Source: an uncultured Opitutales bacterium
Lineage (GTDB): Bacteria; Verrucomicrobiota; Verrucomicrobiia; Opitutales; Intestinicryptomonadaceae
Reading direction: 5' to 3'
Assembly: GCA_944389885.1 (NCBI GenBank)
Contig: CALXNZ010000001.1
Span: forward strand, 209,233 to 273,232
DNA: 64,000 nucleotides
Shown piece after piece: positions 36,855 through 45,783 of the stretch; the first letter of the stretch is position 1; the number at the start of each line of letters is the position of its first letter. The translations under genes and the position numbers were made by a program. Below the pieces are notes generated by a model. That model had not been told where the DNA came from. It ran no database searches and saw nothing but the letters and a program-made list of their open reading frames with translations.

Positions 36855-38276
36855 TCAATCCCACGGAAGCTTTATGCCTTTCAGAGGCTCCAGTGATACA
36901 AGGTCCTGAGGATTATAAATCTTTCCCCTGTTTAGTATATTCCTGGGATCGAAACGGCTCTTAATTGAACGCAAAAACTTCATTTCGGAATCGGAGTGCT
37001 GCAGCGACATGTATTTTGATTTCAGCATGCCTATGCCGTGCTCTCCGGATACCGCTCCCCCGCATTTTATGGCTTCTCTTATTGCCATATCCATACAAAT
37101 GAGGGCCCGCGAACGCTCTCCGGGAATATTGCCGTCATACATAAAATGTATGTGGTAATTGCCGTCGGCAGCATGCCCGAAAACGGGAGCCGGCAAGCCG
37201 CTCTCAGATGATATCTTTCTGAAAGCCCTAAAATACGGCGCTGCCATATCGATAGGCAAAACTATGTCCTGGGACACTTTCGTATTGCCGAGCATGTACA
37301 TAGACGGAGACGATTTCCTGCGCACCTGCCTAAACCTCTCGGCTTCCTCGGGAGTGCGGGCAAACCTGCAATCGCAATCGCACAACAGCTTTACAAACTC
37401 CCTGGCCTGTTCGTTGCAAGAAGCTCCGCAATATGAGTCAAACTCCGCCAAAAGCGCCGCACAGCCAGGTTCAAATTCGAGGCCGGTATCGCAATGCCTC
37501 ACGCACTCTATGGTCAGCGAATCCATAAACTCAAGCATCGACGGCTGGAGGCTACTGCGCATTATTCTTTCGACGCTTTTAAAAGCCAAGTTATCGCTTT
37601 TAAAAAACGCTATTGCAAAAGTTCTGGACTTAGGAGCAGGCAACAGTTTTAACCATGCCTCGGCCACGACCCCAAGAGTCCCCTCCGTACCTATGAAAAA
37701 GTCGCGCAGATTTTCTCCGACGCTAAATTTTCGCAAGGGTCTGCCGCAATTTAGGCGTGTTCCGTCGGCCAAAAACGCGGTAAGGGCCAATACGTAGTCC
37801 CGTGTGACCCCGTATTTTGCCGCTCTCAATCCCCCCGCATTACACGCTATGTTTCCGCCTATCGAGCAAAACTTGTGTGAAGATGGATCGGGCGGATAAA
37901 AAAATCCGAATTTATTTGCCGCCGCATCTATGCGGGCCGTGACTGCGCCCGCCCCGACATGGGCAATGCGCGATTTGGGATTTACCCTAATAAAACTAAT
38001 CCCCGACATGTCCAACACCACTCCGCCGCATTTAGGGACAGCCCCGCCGGCGCAACCCGTTCCGCTTCCGCGCACCGTCACAGGAACCCTTCGGGCGTAT
38101 GCGAGCCCCAAAATATTTCCCACTTCTTCAACCTTTCGGGCAAGCAACACAGCGCTCGGTTTAAAGCTTATGCGCATGTGGTCCAAAGACGCGTTGAATA
38201 GGGATTTATCCGAGGTATCCACGCGTATTCCCGCTTTTATTGCATCGTCTAAAAAACGCCCTATTTCAGATTTCAC
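36855..38276 (-). CDS. glcD: FAD-linked oxidase, GlcD/D-lactate dehydrogenase type
   Basis: 473 residues, start GTG at 38276. The FAD-binding PCMH domain shows PVTVRGSGTGCAGGAVP and later FCSIGGNIACNAGGLRAAKYGVTRDYVL. The C-terminal FAD-oxidase domain has VFGHAADGNYHIHFM and GGAVSGEHGIGMLKSKYM, with the metal-binding His residues. These enzymes oxidise 2-hydroxy acids such as glycolate or D-lactate. GlcE and GlcF partners are absent, so a single-subunit form is likely. It is the last gene of the dnaX-led run, 108 bases after xerD. Confidence 0.88.
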   Translation of the reverse strand: MKSEIGRFLDDAIKAGIRVDTSDKSLFNASLDHMRISFKPSAVLLARKVEEVGNILGLAYARRVPVTVRGSGTGCAGGAVPKCGGVVLDMSGISFIRVNPKSRIAHVGAGAVTARIDAAANKFGFFYPPDPSSHKFCSIGGNIACNAGGLRAAKYGVTRDYVLALTAFLADGTRLNCGRPLRKFSVGENLRDFFIGTEGTLGVVAEAWLKLLPAPKSRTFAIAFFKSDNLAFKSVERIMRSSLQPSMLEFMDSLTIECVRHCDTGLEFEPGCAALLAEFDSYCGASCNEQAREFVKLLCDCDCRFARTPEEAERFRQVRRKSSPSMYMLGNTKVSQDIVLPIDMAAPYFRAFRKISSESGLPAPVFGHAADGNYHIHFMYDGNIPGERSRALICMDMAIREAIKCGGAVSGEHGIGMLKSKYMSLQHSDSEMKFLRSIKSRFDPRNILNRGKIYNPQDLVSLEPLKGIKLPWD

Positions 38277-38384
38277 GCTTCAATAATTTTTCAAACCGGC
38301 AACAAACTCAATCTTTTATTTCTCCTATAAAAGAAGATTACAAGGCCGCAGAGATAAGCTATGCTAAAGCCCTACTCTGAAAAA

Positions 38385-39302
38385 TCAGCGCTTCTGGGCT
38401 TTTGAATATTCCGAAATAATGTCGTCCGATACAAGTTGGGTGTATATCTGGGTTGTCGAGAGATCGCTGTGGCCAAGCATTTCCCTTATCGACATGAGAT
38501 TTGCGCCGTCGCGCAAGAGATGGGTTGCGAACGAATGCCGCAACATGTGGGGCTTAACATTGCAAGCTATCCCCGCCAAAGCCGCGTACTTTTTAAGGTT
38601 ATACCAGAAAGTCTTCCGCGACAGCTTGCGGCCGCGCTTGGTTATGAACAATTCCGACGCCGTCGATTTTTTTATTTCCGGGCGAATCCTCAGCCACGCG
38701 TCTATTGCCGAAGCCGCAAGTTTTCCGAACGGCACAAGGCGCGTTTTTTCTCCCTTTCCGCGAACGCGCAATATCGCGTTCTCCAAGTCTATATCCGCAA
38801 ACTGCAGGCCGCAAAGTTCAGATACACGCAATCCGCTTCCGTACATTAATTCAAGCATGGCTTTATCGCGCACGCGCTCAAATTTGACATCTTCGGAAGC
38901 TTTTTCTATTATGGCATCTATCTGGCCCGCCTCGAGAACTCTCGGGACTTCGCGGCGCACCTTCGGCCGCGCGAGAATGTCGCAAAGATTTTTTTTCCAC
39001 ACTCCGTTATCCACCAGCCAAAACGCAAAAGACTTCAACGCGCTTAGCCTGCGGGCCTGCGACGACGCTTTTGTCTTTCTGGAGAGCTCGCCGAGCCACG
39101 CCACAAGATCGTCGTCCGAAACGCCCGCGAAGTCCGATATTCCCCTCCTGGAAAGAAATTCCGCAAACAATGTCAAATCGGAAATATAAGACGAGCTCGT
39201 ATTTTTGCTCCGGCACAATTCAAGTTCGAGATAATATTTAAAGTCGGCTATAGTGTCGAAAAGCTTTTGGTTTACTTCGGACTTCTCTTTAGGTTCTGAC
39301 AT
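38385..39302 (-). CDS. xerD: Tyrosine recombinase, XerC/XerD family
   Basis: 305 residues with an N-terminal SAM-like core-binding domain and a C-terminal catalytic domain. All catalytic residues are visible: R159 (GSGLRVSEL), K183 (RGKGEKTRL), H252 and R255 (HMLRHSF), H278 (LGHSD) and the nucleophile Y287 (IYTQ). Length and motif spacing match the chromosome-dimer-resolving XerC/D proteins. Which of the two it is cannot be settled here. It follows meaB by three bases and is not beside any integrated element. Confidence 0.9.
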   Translation of the reverse strand: MSEPKEKSEVNQKLFDTIADFKYYLELELCRSKNTSSSYISDLTLFAEFLSRRGISDFAGVSDDDLVAWLGELSRKTKASSQARRLSALKSFAFWLVDNGVWKKNLCDILARPKVRREVPRVLEAGQIDAIIEKASEDVKFERVRDKAMLELMYGSGLRVSELCGLQFADIDLENAILRVRGKGEKTRLVPFGKLAASAIDAWLRIRPEIKKSTASELFITKRGRKLSRKTFWYNLKKYAALAGIACNVKPHMLRHSFATHLLRDGANLMSIREMLGHSDLSTTQIYTQLVSDDIISEYSKAQKR

Positions 39303-39305
39303 TCT

Positions 39306-40421
39306 TTAAATTGATTTCTCCATAAGATTTTTGACAGCCGTAGCCACAGTTATGGCTCCTGAATTTATGAGTTTCTTATAATGCTCGATAGTCTGCTGCA
39401 TGTTGGGCCGCTTATGGAATTCGCGCAACACCTCCGCTTCGAGCAAAGTTTTAAACCACTCCAATTTTTGTTCCGCGCGCCGCTGGGCCATATATCCGGA
39501 TTTTCCGACCGAATCCTTAAATTTGCAAAGCATGTCCCAAGCCTCATGCACTCCCATGCCGGTATGGGCGGAGCATACCTCGCAGAACGGGGACCAACCG
39601 GGAGTTGGGCTATTTAGGAAATGAAGAACCCCGGCAAGCTCCGCCTTTTTGAGCATCGACTTCTCGCGCATATTACCATCGCATTTGTTGACGAGAATAC
39701 CGTCGGCAAGCTCTATTACGCCCTTTTTTATGCCCTGCAATTCGTCGCCCTGGGCCGCAAGCTGTATAAGAAGAAAGAAATCAGTCATTGAACGCACGGT
39801 GACTTCGCTCTGCCCAACACCCACGGTCTCTACCAAAATGACGTCGAATCCAGCGGCCTCGCAAAGTACCATAGTCTCGCGGCTCTTTCGGGCCACTCCT
39901 CCGAGAACGCCGCTGGAAGGCGAAGGCCTAATAAAAGCTTTGGAGTTGCGCGAAAGTTTTTCCATTCTGGTTTTATCGCCAAGAATACTTCCTCCCGTCA
40001 CGCTGCTCGATGGATCCACGGCCAGCACCGCAACTTTTTTGCCGAACTCCTCGCACAGCATCGAACCGAAGGTTTCTATAAACGAGGATTTCCCCGCCCC
40101 TGGAACTCCCGTTATGCCTATTCTAAACGCCTTTCCCGCGTGCGGAATAAGCTCGGACAGCAATGCTTGGGCTTTTTCAAAATGCGCATCGGCATTGCTC
40201 TCTATGAGAGTTATAGCCCTTCCCAAAATTGTCCTGTCGCCCGCCAAAACTCCGTCTTTGTATTCCTGCAATGACAATTCCCTGCGCTTGGGGCGCGGCG
40301 CATGGGAAATTGTATTGTCTTCGCCGCTCTTGACTCCCTGCATTACGGAAGTCGTAAAAAATCTTTTGTCGGCCCCGTCCGGAACCCATTCCGGCATAGT
40401 CCTGTTTTCTTCGTCTGGCAT
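39306..40421 (-). CDS. meaB: MeaB-type GTPase (methylmalonyl-CoA mutase chaperone)
   Basis: A 371-residue G3E-family GTPase. The P-loop is GVPGAGKS (residues 105-112), followed by VLAVDPSSSVTGGSILGDKTRM, VETVGVGQSEV and the NKCDG specificity motif. The C-terminal dimerisation arm is present. MeaB loads and protects adenosylcobalamin on methylmalonyl-CoA mutase; no mutase gene lies in the window. The N-terminus has about 40 extra low-complexity residues. It is tightly packed between rmuC and xerD. Confidence 0.9.
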   Translation of the reverse strand: MPDEENRTMPEWVPDGADKRFFTTSVMQGVKSGEDNTISHAPRPKRRELSLQEYKDGVLAGDRTILGRAITLIESNADAHFEKAQALLSELIPHAGKAFRIGITGVPGAGKSSFIETFGSMLCEEFGKKVAVLAVDPSSSVTGGSILGDKTRMEKLSRNSKAFIRPSPSSGVLGGVARKSRETMVLCEAAGFDVILVETVGVGQSEVTVRSMTDFFLLIQLAAQGDELQGIKKGVIELADGILVNKCDGNMREKSMLKKAELAGVLHFLNSPTPGWSPFCEVCSAHTGMGVHEAWDMLCKFKDSVGKSGYMAQRRAEQKLEWFKTLLEAEVLREFHKRPNMQQTIEHYKKLINSGAITVATAVKNLMEKSI

Positions 40422-40426
40422 AATTT

Positions 40427-41764
40427 TTAAATCTCCTCTACTTCATCCTCCGAGATGCTTGACGCGTCTATTTTAGACTTTGTCTTTGCGCCCAACATGC
40501 GCAACTTCTCCGCGGAGGAAATTATGTTTCCGCTACCGTTTGAAAGGGTCTTTTCAGCGTCCGCGTAGGCCGCGGAAATCTGGGAAATTCTATTCCCGAC
40601 AAGGGCGAATTTGTCCAGAAAAATCTTAACTTTATCGTAAAGCTTTCCTCCTGCTTCGGCTATTTTTATGGCGTTGCGCTGTTGTTTGTCACCACGCCAT
40701 ATATGCTCCACCACTCTCAACATTCCCATGAGAGTGGAAGGCGTGACAAGCACTATTTTATCCGCATACGCCTTTTCTATTATATTCGGATTCGCGTGCA
40801 ACAAAAGCGAATACGCGGGCTCTATTGGCATAAACAACGCCACGAAATCAGGATTTCTCAAGTCTGGAATGTCCTCATAACGCTTTTGCGACAATCCCTC
40901 TATATGCCTTGACACCGACTTTACAAAGCGATCTAACGCCGACTTTTTCTCCTCCTGCGTCTCCGCCGAACAATACGAATCGTAATCCAAAAGCGATACT
41001 TTTGAATCTATTATAACGCAACGCTTATCGGGAAGAGTCAAAACTATGTCGGGTCTCAAGGTCTTAAGGCCGGCATCTTCGTCGCGCACGAAATGGGAGC
41101 TTTGCGCAAAAAATTCGCGGCCTTTTTCAAGCCCGCACGACTCCAAAAGGCGCTCCAATACGATTTCCCCCCAATTGCCTGCAACTTTATTGTCGCCCTT
41201 CAGGGCCTTTGCCAGATTCTCCGCTTCGCGTCCAAGACGTTCGTTCATTTGTCCCAACGCCTTTATTTGTTCTGCAAGAGCCGTATTTCTGCGGACTCCG
41301 TCAACGTTCAATTCCTCCAGCCTGGCCTTAAACCCCCTTAAATCCTCTTTTAAAGGATTCAACACAAGCGCCATTCTCTCGCCGCTATTCTCTGTTATTT
41401 TCCTGCCGGCAGCGTCGAATATCCTGTTGGCGAGATTCTCAAACGCCGCGTTTAATTCCGCCTTTAATTTTTCTTCCTCCTCCACGCGGCGGGCAAGCTT
41501 CATATCGGCTTCGGAAAGTTTCTGCTCAAGCGCCGACAGGGCCTTCTCGACCGAGAGTTTCTCGCCGGCTAATTTGGCCGAGGAAGCCCGCTCAAATTCG
41601 ACGTTCGCGCGCGCCGACGATATTTCCGCATCTTTCGCGGCGAGCTCCGCGCGGAGCCCTTGTATTTTGAGGATTCCCCTCGCCCATAAAAACACTGCTG
41701 CAATCGCAATGCCAGCTGAAATCGCGCTCAATAAGGATAGAATAAATACGGTATGTTCAGTCAT
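40427..41764 (-). CDS. rmuC: DNA recombination protein RmuC
   Basis: 445 residues: an N-terminal membrane helix (LLSAISAGIAIAAVFLWA), a long Ala/Glu/Lys-rich coiled coil (about residues 35-150), and the RmuC nuclease-like domain. The domain shows GNWGEIVLERLLESCGLEKGREF, LRPDIVLTLPDKRCVIIDSKVSLLDYD and FMPIEPAYSLLL. RmuC limits recombination at inverted repeats and is thought to be a PD-(D/E)xK relative; the D-x-K line is visible. Its start overlaps the end of the dnaX tau segment by eight bases. Confidence 0.93.
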   Translation of the reverse strand: MTEHTVFILSLLSAISAGIAIAAVFLWARGILKIQGLRAELAAKDAEISSARANVEFERASSAKLAGEKLSVEKALSALEQKLSEADMKLARRVEEEEKLKAELNAAFENLANRIFDAAGRKITENSGERMALVLNPLKEDLRGFKARLEELNVDGVRRNTALAEQIKALGQMNERLGREAENLAKALKGDNKVAGNWGEIVLERLLESCGLEKGREFFAQSSHFVRDEDAGLKTLRPDIVLTLPDKRCVIIDSKVSLLDYDSYCSAETQEEKKSALDRFVKSVSRHIEGLSQKRYEDIPDLRNPDFVALFMPIEPAYSLLLHANPNIIEKAYADKIVLVTPSTLMGMLRVVEHIWRGDKQQRNAIKIAEAGGKLYDKVKIFLDKFALVGNRISQISAAYADAEKTLSNGSGNIISSAEKLRMLGAKTKSKIDASSISEDEVEEI

Positions 41765-42101
41765 CTTCGTCCTCGATTTCAGATATCTGTGGGTCTATGT
41801 TTACATCGTCGGCGTCGCATTGCTGTTCGAGCGAATTTTGCGCACTTTGAACAGATATTCCCCCGCGCACGAACTTTACAGGGGCGGAATGAAATTGCGT
41901 CCGAAAAAGCCTCAGGAGCTCCCCGGATATTTCCGCCACAGCCGCGTCGAAATCAGGCCCCTTCTCAAATATTTCCGCGGTATCTTTTACATTTGAAGGA
42001 GTTTGAATATCAGCTTTGGGAAGCGCTTTTCTAAAGCTGCGTTCAGCTCCCGCATACGCTTTGGCAAATTCTTCGGATTCCCTCAATACCCGCGCCAACA
42101 A
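41757..42101 (-). CDS. dnaX: Tau-specific C-terminal segment of DnaX, in the shifted frame
   Basis: A 114-residue open frame immediately after the dnaX stop, read in another frame. Reading that frame upstream gives K-I-A-D-L-L-A-R joined to the A10 run, so removal of one A (or addition of two) fuses it smoothly to DnaX as a product of about 492 residues. There is no credible independent start (the first codon is TTG with no ribosome site). The sequence is helical, with an acidic tail (EIEDEDD). It is shorter than the E. coli tau extension of about 210 residues. A decayed 3' end is the alternative. Confidence 0.65.
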   Translation of the reverse strand: MLARVLRESEEFAKAYAGAERSFRKALPKADIQTPSNVKDTAEIFEKGPDFDAAVAEISGELLRLFRTQFHSAPVKFVRGGISVQSAQNSLEQQCDADDVNIDPQISEIEDEDD

Positions 42102-42102
42102 A

Positions 42103-43236
42103 TCAGCTATTTTTTTTTTGAGTTTCGGCGGGAGCGGCCGAAAGTTTGTCGAGTTCCCTTATGAGCGTATTTATCGCGCGGGCCCTGCTCTGCTCCACGG
42201 CTTTTAACAATGCCACCTCAAAATTCGCCTTTTCGGAAAGGCCGTTTTTTATGCCGCGTTCAGCGCCCTGCAAGACGTCGAGCATTCTCATAAGCTGCTC
42301 TCCCGTCAGTTTCTTTCCGCCGAATTCCGCGCTCCCGGATTTAAAGGCGTCCACCATCGCCAAACGAACCGCCGCCTGCATATCGCAAAGCGCCCGAAAC
42401 AAATCGCAGCCGTTTTCCACAAGCGAGTCTATCGTCTCTATAACCCCGCTGTAATCGGCGTTCGCCATTTTCCCCAAGAGCTCTTTTATCTGAGATTCAG
42501 ACACCAGCCCGTAAACTCCTATAACGTCTTCAGTTTTTATTTCCCTGCCGCAGAAAGATATCATCTGGTCGAGTATGCTTTCGGCGTCGCGCATTCCGCC
42601 GTTTGCGAGTCTGGCTATCGCCTTCAAGGCGTCCGGTGACGCCGATATTTTTTCTTTCGCGGCTATTTTTCCCAAATGCCCAGCGATGAGATCCTCACTT
42701 ATGGGCCTAAATTCAAAACGTTGGCAGCGCGAAGTTATAGTGCCTAAAACCTTGTGGGCTTCAGTGGTGGCAAATATAAATTTTACATGCGGCGGCGGTT
42801 CCTCGAGCGTTTTCAACAACGCGTTAAAGGCCTCGGTAGTTAGAGAGTGGACTTCGTCTATTATATAGATTTTATAAGTGCACTGGCTCGGGACATACTG
42901 GCAATCCTCCCTTATTTTGCGTATCTCCTCTATCGACCTGTTAGACGCTCCGTCGATTTCGACAACGTCCATACAAGTACCGTTCATTATGGAACGCCCT
43001 ATTTCGTCTTCCTCCGGGGAAATGTTTGGACCTCCCCTTGCATTTAGCGCTTTTGCAAAGAGCCTCGCCACGGTCGTTTTTCCCGTGCCGCGCGGCCCTA
43101 CAAATAAATACGCGTGGCCTATGCGCCCGGAACTTATGGCGTTGGTAAGAGTTTTTACAATATGTTCCTGCCCGACAAGTTCGTCGAATTGTTGGGGCCT
43201 ATAACGCCTGGCTATGACCTGATACGTTCCGCTCAT
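42103..43236 (-). CDS. dnaX: DNA polymerase III subunit gamma/tau (gamma-length product)
   Basis: A 377-residue AAA+ clamp-loader ATPase. P-loop GPRGTGKT (residues 47-54), Walker B IIDEVHSL (about 125-132), sensor/arginine finger TSRC (169-171), and the block [23 protein letters not shown] are intact. The four-Cys zinc module usual between residues 65 and 85 is missing: the segment reads [17 protein letters not shown]. The frame ends two codons after a run of ten A (TQKKNS stop), the position where other bacteria make gamma by slippage. rmuC, meaB, xerD and glcD follow. Confidence 0.95.
   Translation of the reverse strand: MSGTYQVIARRYRPQQFDELVGQEHIVKTLTNAISSGRIGHAYLFVGPRGTGKTTVARLFAKALNARGGPNISPEEDEIGRSIMNGTCMDVVEIDGASNRSIEEIRKIREDCQYVPSQCTYKIYIIDEVHSLTTEAFNALLKTLEEPPPHVKFIFATTEAHKVLGTITSRCQRFEFRPISEDLIAGHLGKIAAKEKISASPDALKAIARLANGGMRDAESILDQMISFCGREIKTEDVIGVYGLVSESQIKELLGKMANADYSGVIETIDSLVENGCDLFRALCDMQAAVRLAMVDAFKSGSAEFGGKKLTGEQLMRMLDVLQGAERGIKNGLSEKANFEVALLKAVEQSRARAINTLIRELDKLSAAPAETQKKNS
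42110..42119 (-). promoter_or_regulatory. A10 slippery run in dnaX
   Basis: On the coding strand the sequence is ACT C followed by ten A and TAGCTGA. The in-frame reading stops at TGA two codons later; the other frame continues for over 110 codons. Homopolymer runs at this spot drive transcriptional slippage or ribosomal frameshifting in known dnaX genes. Confidence 0.7.
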
Positions 43237-43357
43237 TATTACTTCAAGCTATCCAAGCATATTTTCTATTCAAGCTTTTATTATAAGCGCAAAAGGCGAA
43301 CTTTCACCGGCAATTAAAATTTATAGGTAAATACTCTAAAAAATGCGCAAAAAAGCT

Positions 43358-45250
43358 CTATTGCGCCCCCTTGTCAAAATACGCCTCAAAAGCCGCGCGC
43401 ACTATGGGGCCGGCAGTGCTGCCCCCCGCAACATCGCCGGTCTCGTCCCCCTCCACCATTACGCATATTGCAATTTGAGGGTTTTCCACGGGCGCGAAAG
43501 CTATCATCCAAGCAAGAGTCGAAGGCTTGCCGTTTATGGGCACCTGCGCTGTTCCCGATTTTGCCGCGGAGGCCAATCCCTCGACTTTTGAACGCCTGCA
43601 CGTCCCCTTTTCAACGGCGTCAATCATTCCCTGCAATATCGCTTTATAGTGGACGTCGCTCAAGGGTATTGGAACGGCATTGTGGTATTCCATATCCGCC
43701 TTTCTCGAGGGATCATGTATTATGGAAACTTTCGTGCGAGTTTGCTTGCGGGCCAAAGACGCCGCAAACGCGGCCATCTCAAGAGGCGTCTCCAAAACAA
43801 ATCCCTGCCCTATCGACGCGTTTGCGGTATCGCCTCCAAGCCACTTGCCATAACCGATTTCGCGCTTGTATTCGGGAGTGGCTATCACACCCCTGCGTTC
43901 GCCGATTTCTATACCGGTTGGCTGGTCCATTCCAAAATCTTTAGCGGTCGCGGCTATAGATTTTATGTCTGCATCTATTCCAGTCATATAGAAATAAACA
44001 TTGCAACTTTGCGCTATCGCCGCGCTTAGGTCCACTTCTCCGTGCCCATAGCGTTTATTGCACGGGAATATTCTCGACCCGACCTTATAACCTCCATTGC
44101 ACGTCTTAACGGAATTTTCATCTATTACACCGGTCATCAGCCCGGCCATTGCAGTTATTATTTTATACGGGGAACCGGGAGGATACCTGCCCTGAGTGGC
44201 CCTGTTGAGCCAAGCGTCCCGCGCGGTAATTTCGTCGTTTACTTTATAGCTTATATAAGGGCTCAGCGAATTCGGATCATAGTCGGGCTTGCTTACCATA
44301 GAAAGAACTTCCCCGGTTTTTACATCGAGGACTACAGCGGCGCCTTTTCTATCTCCGAAAGAATCCTCTATCACAGCCTGCAAATCTATATCTAAAGAAG
44401 TCACAACATTTCCGCCCTTCTTGGGCTTTACGTTTACGACATTGTCGTATTGGTATCCGGCTAAATCCACAACCCAAATTTTGGCGCCTATATCTCCGGA
44501 AAGCACCGACTCAAACGCCCGTTCGACGCCAGTTTTGCCTATTTTTCCGGTAAAGGAATATGTGCGCAAATCCGAACCGACTATATTGCTGGCGTCTATT
44601 TCGTCAACGTTGCTCCCCACATATCCGAGCACATGGGCTGCCCTGGCCCCGTAAGGATAGTAGCGCGACGTATCGGTATAAATTTGAATCGGGGAGTCTA
44701 TTGGTATTCTTTCGGCGAGAATCGCGTGTTCTCTGGCCGAAAGATTTTTTACGAGGGGGAAAGGCAATAAGGCCTTTTGTCTAAAATGCCTGTCGTAGTC
44801 GTCGTCGGCGAGTTTATAGTCAGAGCCGAGAATCATATTGATTCTATCTACATATCCGTTGAGGACATTTGCGCGGGCTTGCTTTGTTATCTGGGCCACG
44901 CTTGGCATTTCGGCTCCGGAATCTTTAGCCGCCAGATATTTTTTCTTCAGCCTGAAATATTCTTCGCGCAGCTCCTTGCGTATTTCATTAAAATACACCA
45001 CGGCCGAAAATCTCGGCTCGTTTGTCACAAGGAGTCTTCCGTAGCGGTCGAATATGTCACCTCTGGCCCCGGGTTCGATTACCCTTCTCATGCTTTGGCG
45101 CTCGCCTTTTTCAACGTAATAGTCGTAAAGGTATATTTGCCTATATCCGAGAACAATAGCCAAAATGAGAAACGCCAAGGCAAATAGCATGTAAAATATC
45201 CTTATGCGCGGATTGGAATTCTCCAATATATCTACCGATTTATTCCGCAT
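43358..45250 (-). CDS. mrdA: Penicillin-binding protein 2 (elongation transpeptidase)
   Basis: A 630-residue peptidoglycan D,D-transpeptidase of the rod complex. One N-terminal membrane helix (YMLFALAFLILAIVLG) precedes the dimerisation domain with the RGDIFDRYGRLL block. The transpeptidase domain has the active-site SPYK in PPGSPYKI, the SCN motif in AQSCNVYFY, and KSGTAQ. GGAGAA precedes the start. It follows mreD by one base and is last in the mreB-mreC-mreD-mrdA order. Confidence 0.95.
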   Translation of the reverse strand: MRNKSVDILENSNPRIRIFYMLFALAFLILAIVLGYRQIYLYDYYVEKGERQSMRRVIEPGARGDIFDRYGRLLVTNEPRFSAVVYFNEIRKELREEYFRLKKKYLAAKDSGAEMPSVAQITKQARANVLNGYVDRINMILGSDYKLADDDYDRHFRQKALLPFPLVKNLSAREHAILAERIPIDSPIQIYTDTSRYYPYGARAAHVLGYVGSNVDEIDASNIVGSDLRTYSFTGKIGKTGVERAFESVLSGDIGAKIWVVDLAGYQYDNVVNVKPKKGGNVVTSLDIDLQAVIEDSFGDRKGAAVVLDVKTGEVLSMVSKPDYDPNSLSPYISYKVNDEITARDAWLNRATQGRYPPGSPYKIITAMAGLMTGVIDENSVKTCNGGYKVGSRIFPCNKRYGHGEVDLSAAIAQSCNVYFYMTGIDADIKSIAATAKDFGMDQPTGIEIGERRGVIATPEYKREIGYGKWLGGDTANASIGQGFVLETPLEMAAFAASLARKQTRTKVSIIHDPSRKADMEYHNAVPIPLSDVHYKAILQGMIDAVEKGTCRRSKVEGLASAAKSGTAQVPINGKPSTLAWMIAFAPVENPQIAICVMVEGDETGDVAGGSTAGPIVRAAFEAYFDKGAQ

Positions 45251-45251
45251 T

Positions 45252-45776
45252 TCAATTCTCCGATATTTGGCAGTTTACGTCTATGAGAGAGCATATATAC
45301 ACCGGAAGCATCGAGAAAAATCTTCCGGACAGGGCAACCACAAGCGAAGAAAACGCCATATCCCACGATACCCTTAAAATATAAGCTTTCCATTCAACGA
45401 AGTCTCCTGCGAGGGCGCATGCGTATATAAATACGAGTAAAACATTCAAAAATAATTGCAAAGACACGAGGGAAAAAGTGTCGAGGGCCCTGAATCTGAA
45501 GCGTATGTGCCTTACTGCAAAAGCAGAAGCCAGCCATAATGCCGCAAGAATCCCAAACCTCACAGGTAAAAAAGCAGACATCAAAAAAGCCGACAGCAAA
45601 ACTATGAATGCAGCCCAGCCCCAGCCCAAAAAAAGCGCCGGAGCCACTATAAATATCGAAGGCAACATTATGCGCACATACGGGGCCACTTCCGAATTCA
45701 CCACACCCAAGATTATCAAGTAGCAGAGATTCAGAGCCAGAATCACAATTACGCGCATGTCCAAAGACTTAAACAT
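45252..45776 (-). CDS. mreD: Rod shape-determining protein MreD
   Basis: A 174-residue polytopic membrane protein with about five helices, including VIVILALNLCYLIILGVV and LFLGWGWAAFIVLLSAFLM. MreD proteins are poorly conserved; size, topology and place between mreC and mrdA make the assignment. It ends one base before mrdA. Confidence 0.85.
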   Translation of the reverse strand: MFKSLDMRVIVILALNLCYLIILGVVNSEVAPYVRIMLPSIFIVAPALFLGWGWAAFIVLLSAFLMSAFLPVRFGILAALWLASAFAVRHIRFRFRALDTFSLVSLQLFLNVLLVFIYACALAGDFVEWKAYILRVSWDMAFSSLVVALSGRFFSMLPVYICSLIDVNCQISEN

Positions 45777-45783
45777 ACAAAAT

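Noticed and set aside
38385..39302. Phage or integrative-element integrase
   Set aside because: Length, motif spacing and position in a conserved-looking housekeeping operon fit XerC/D; no att-like repeats or phage genes flank it.
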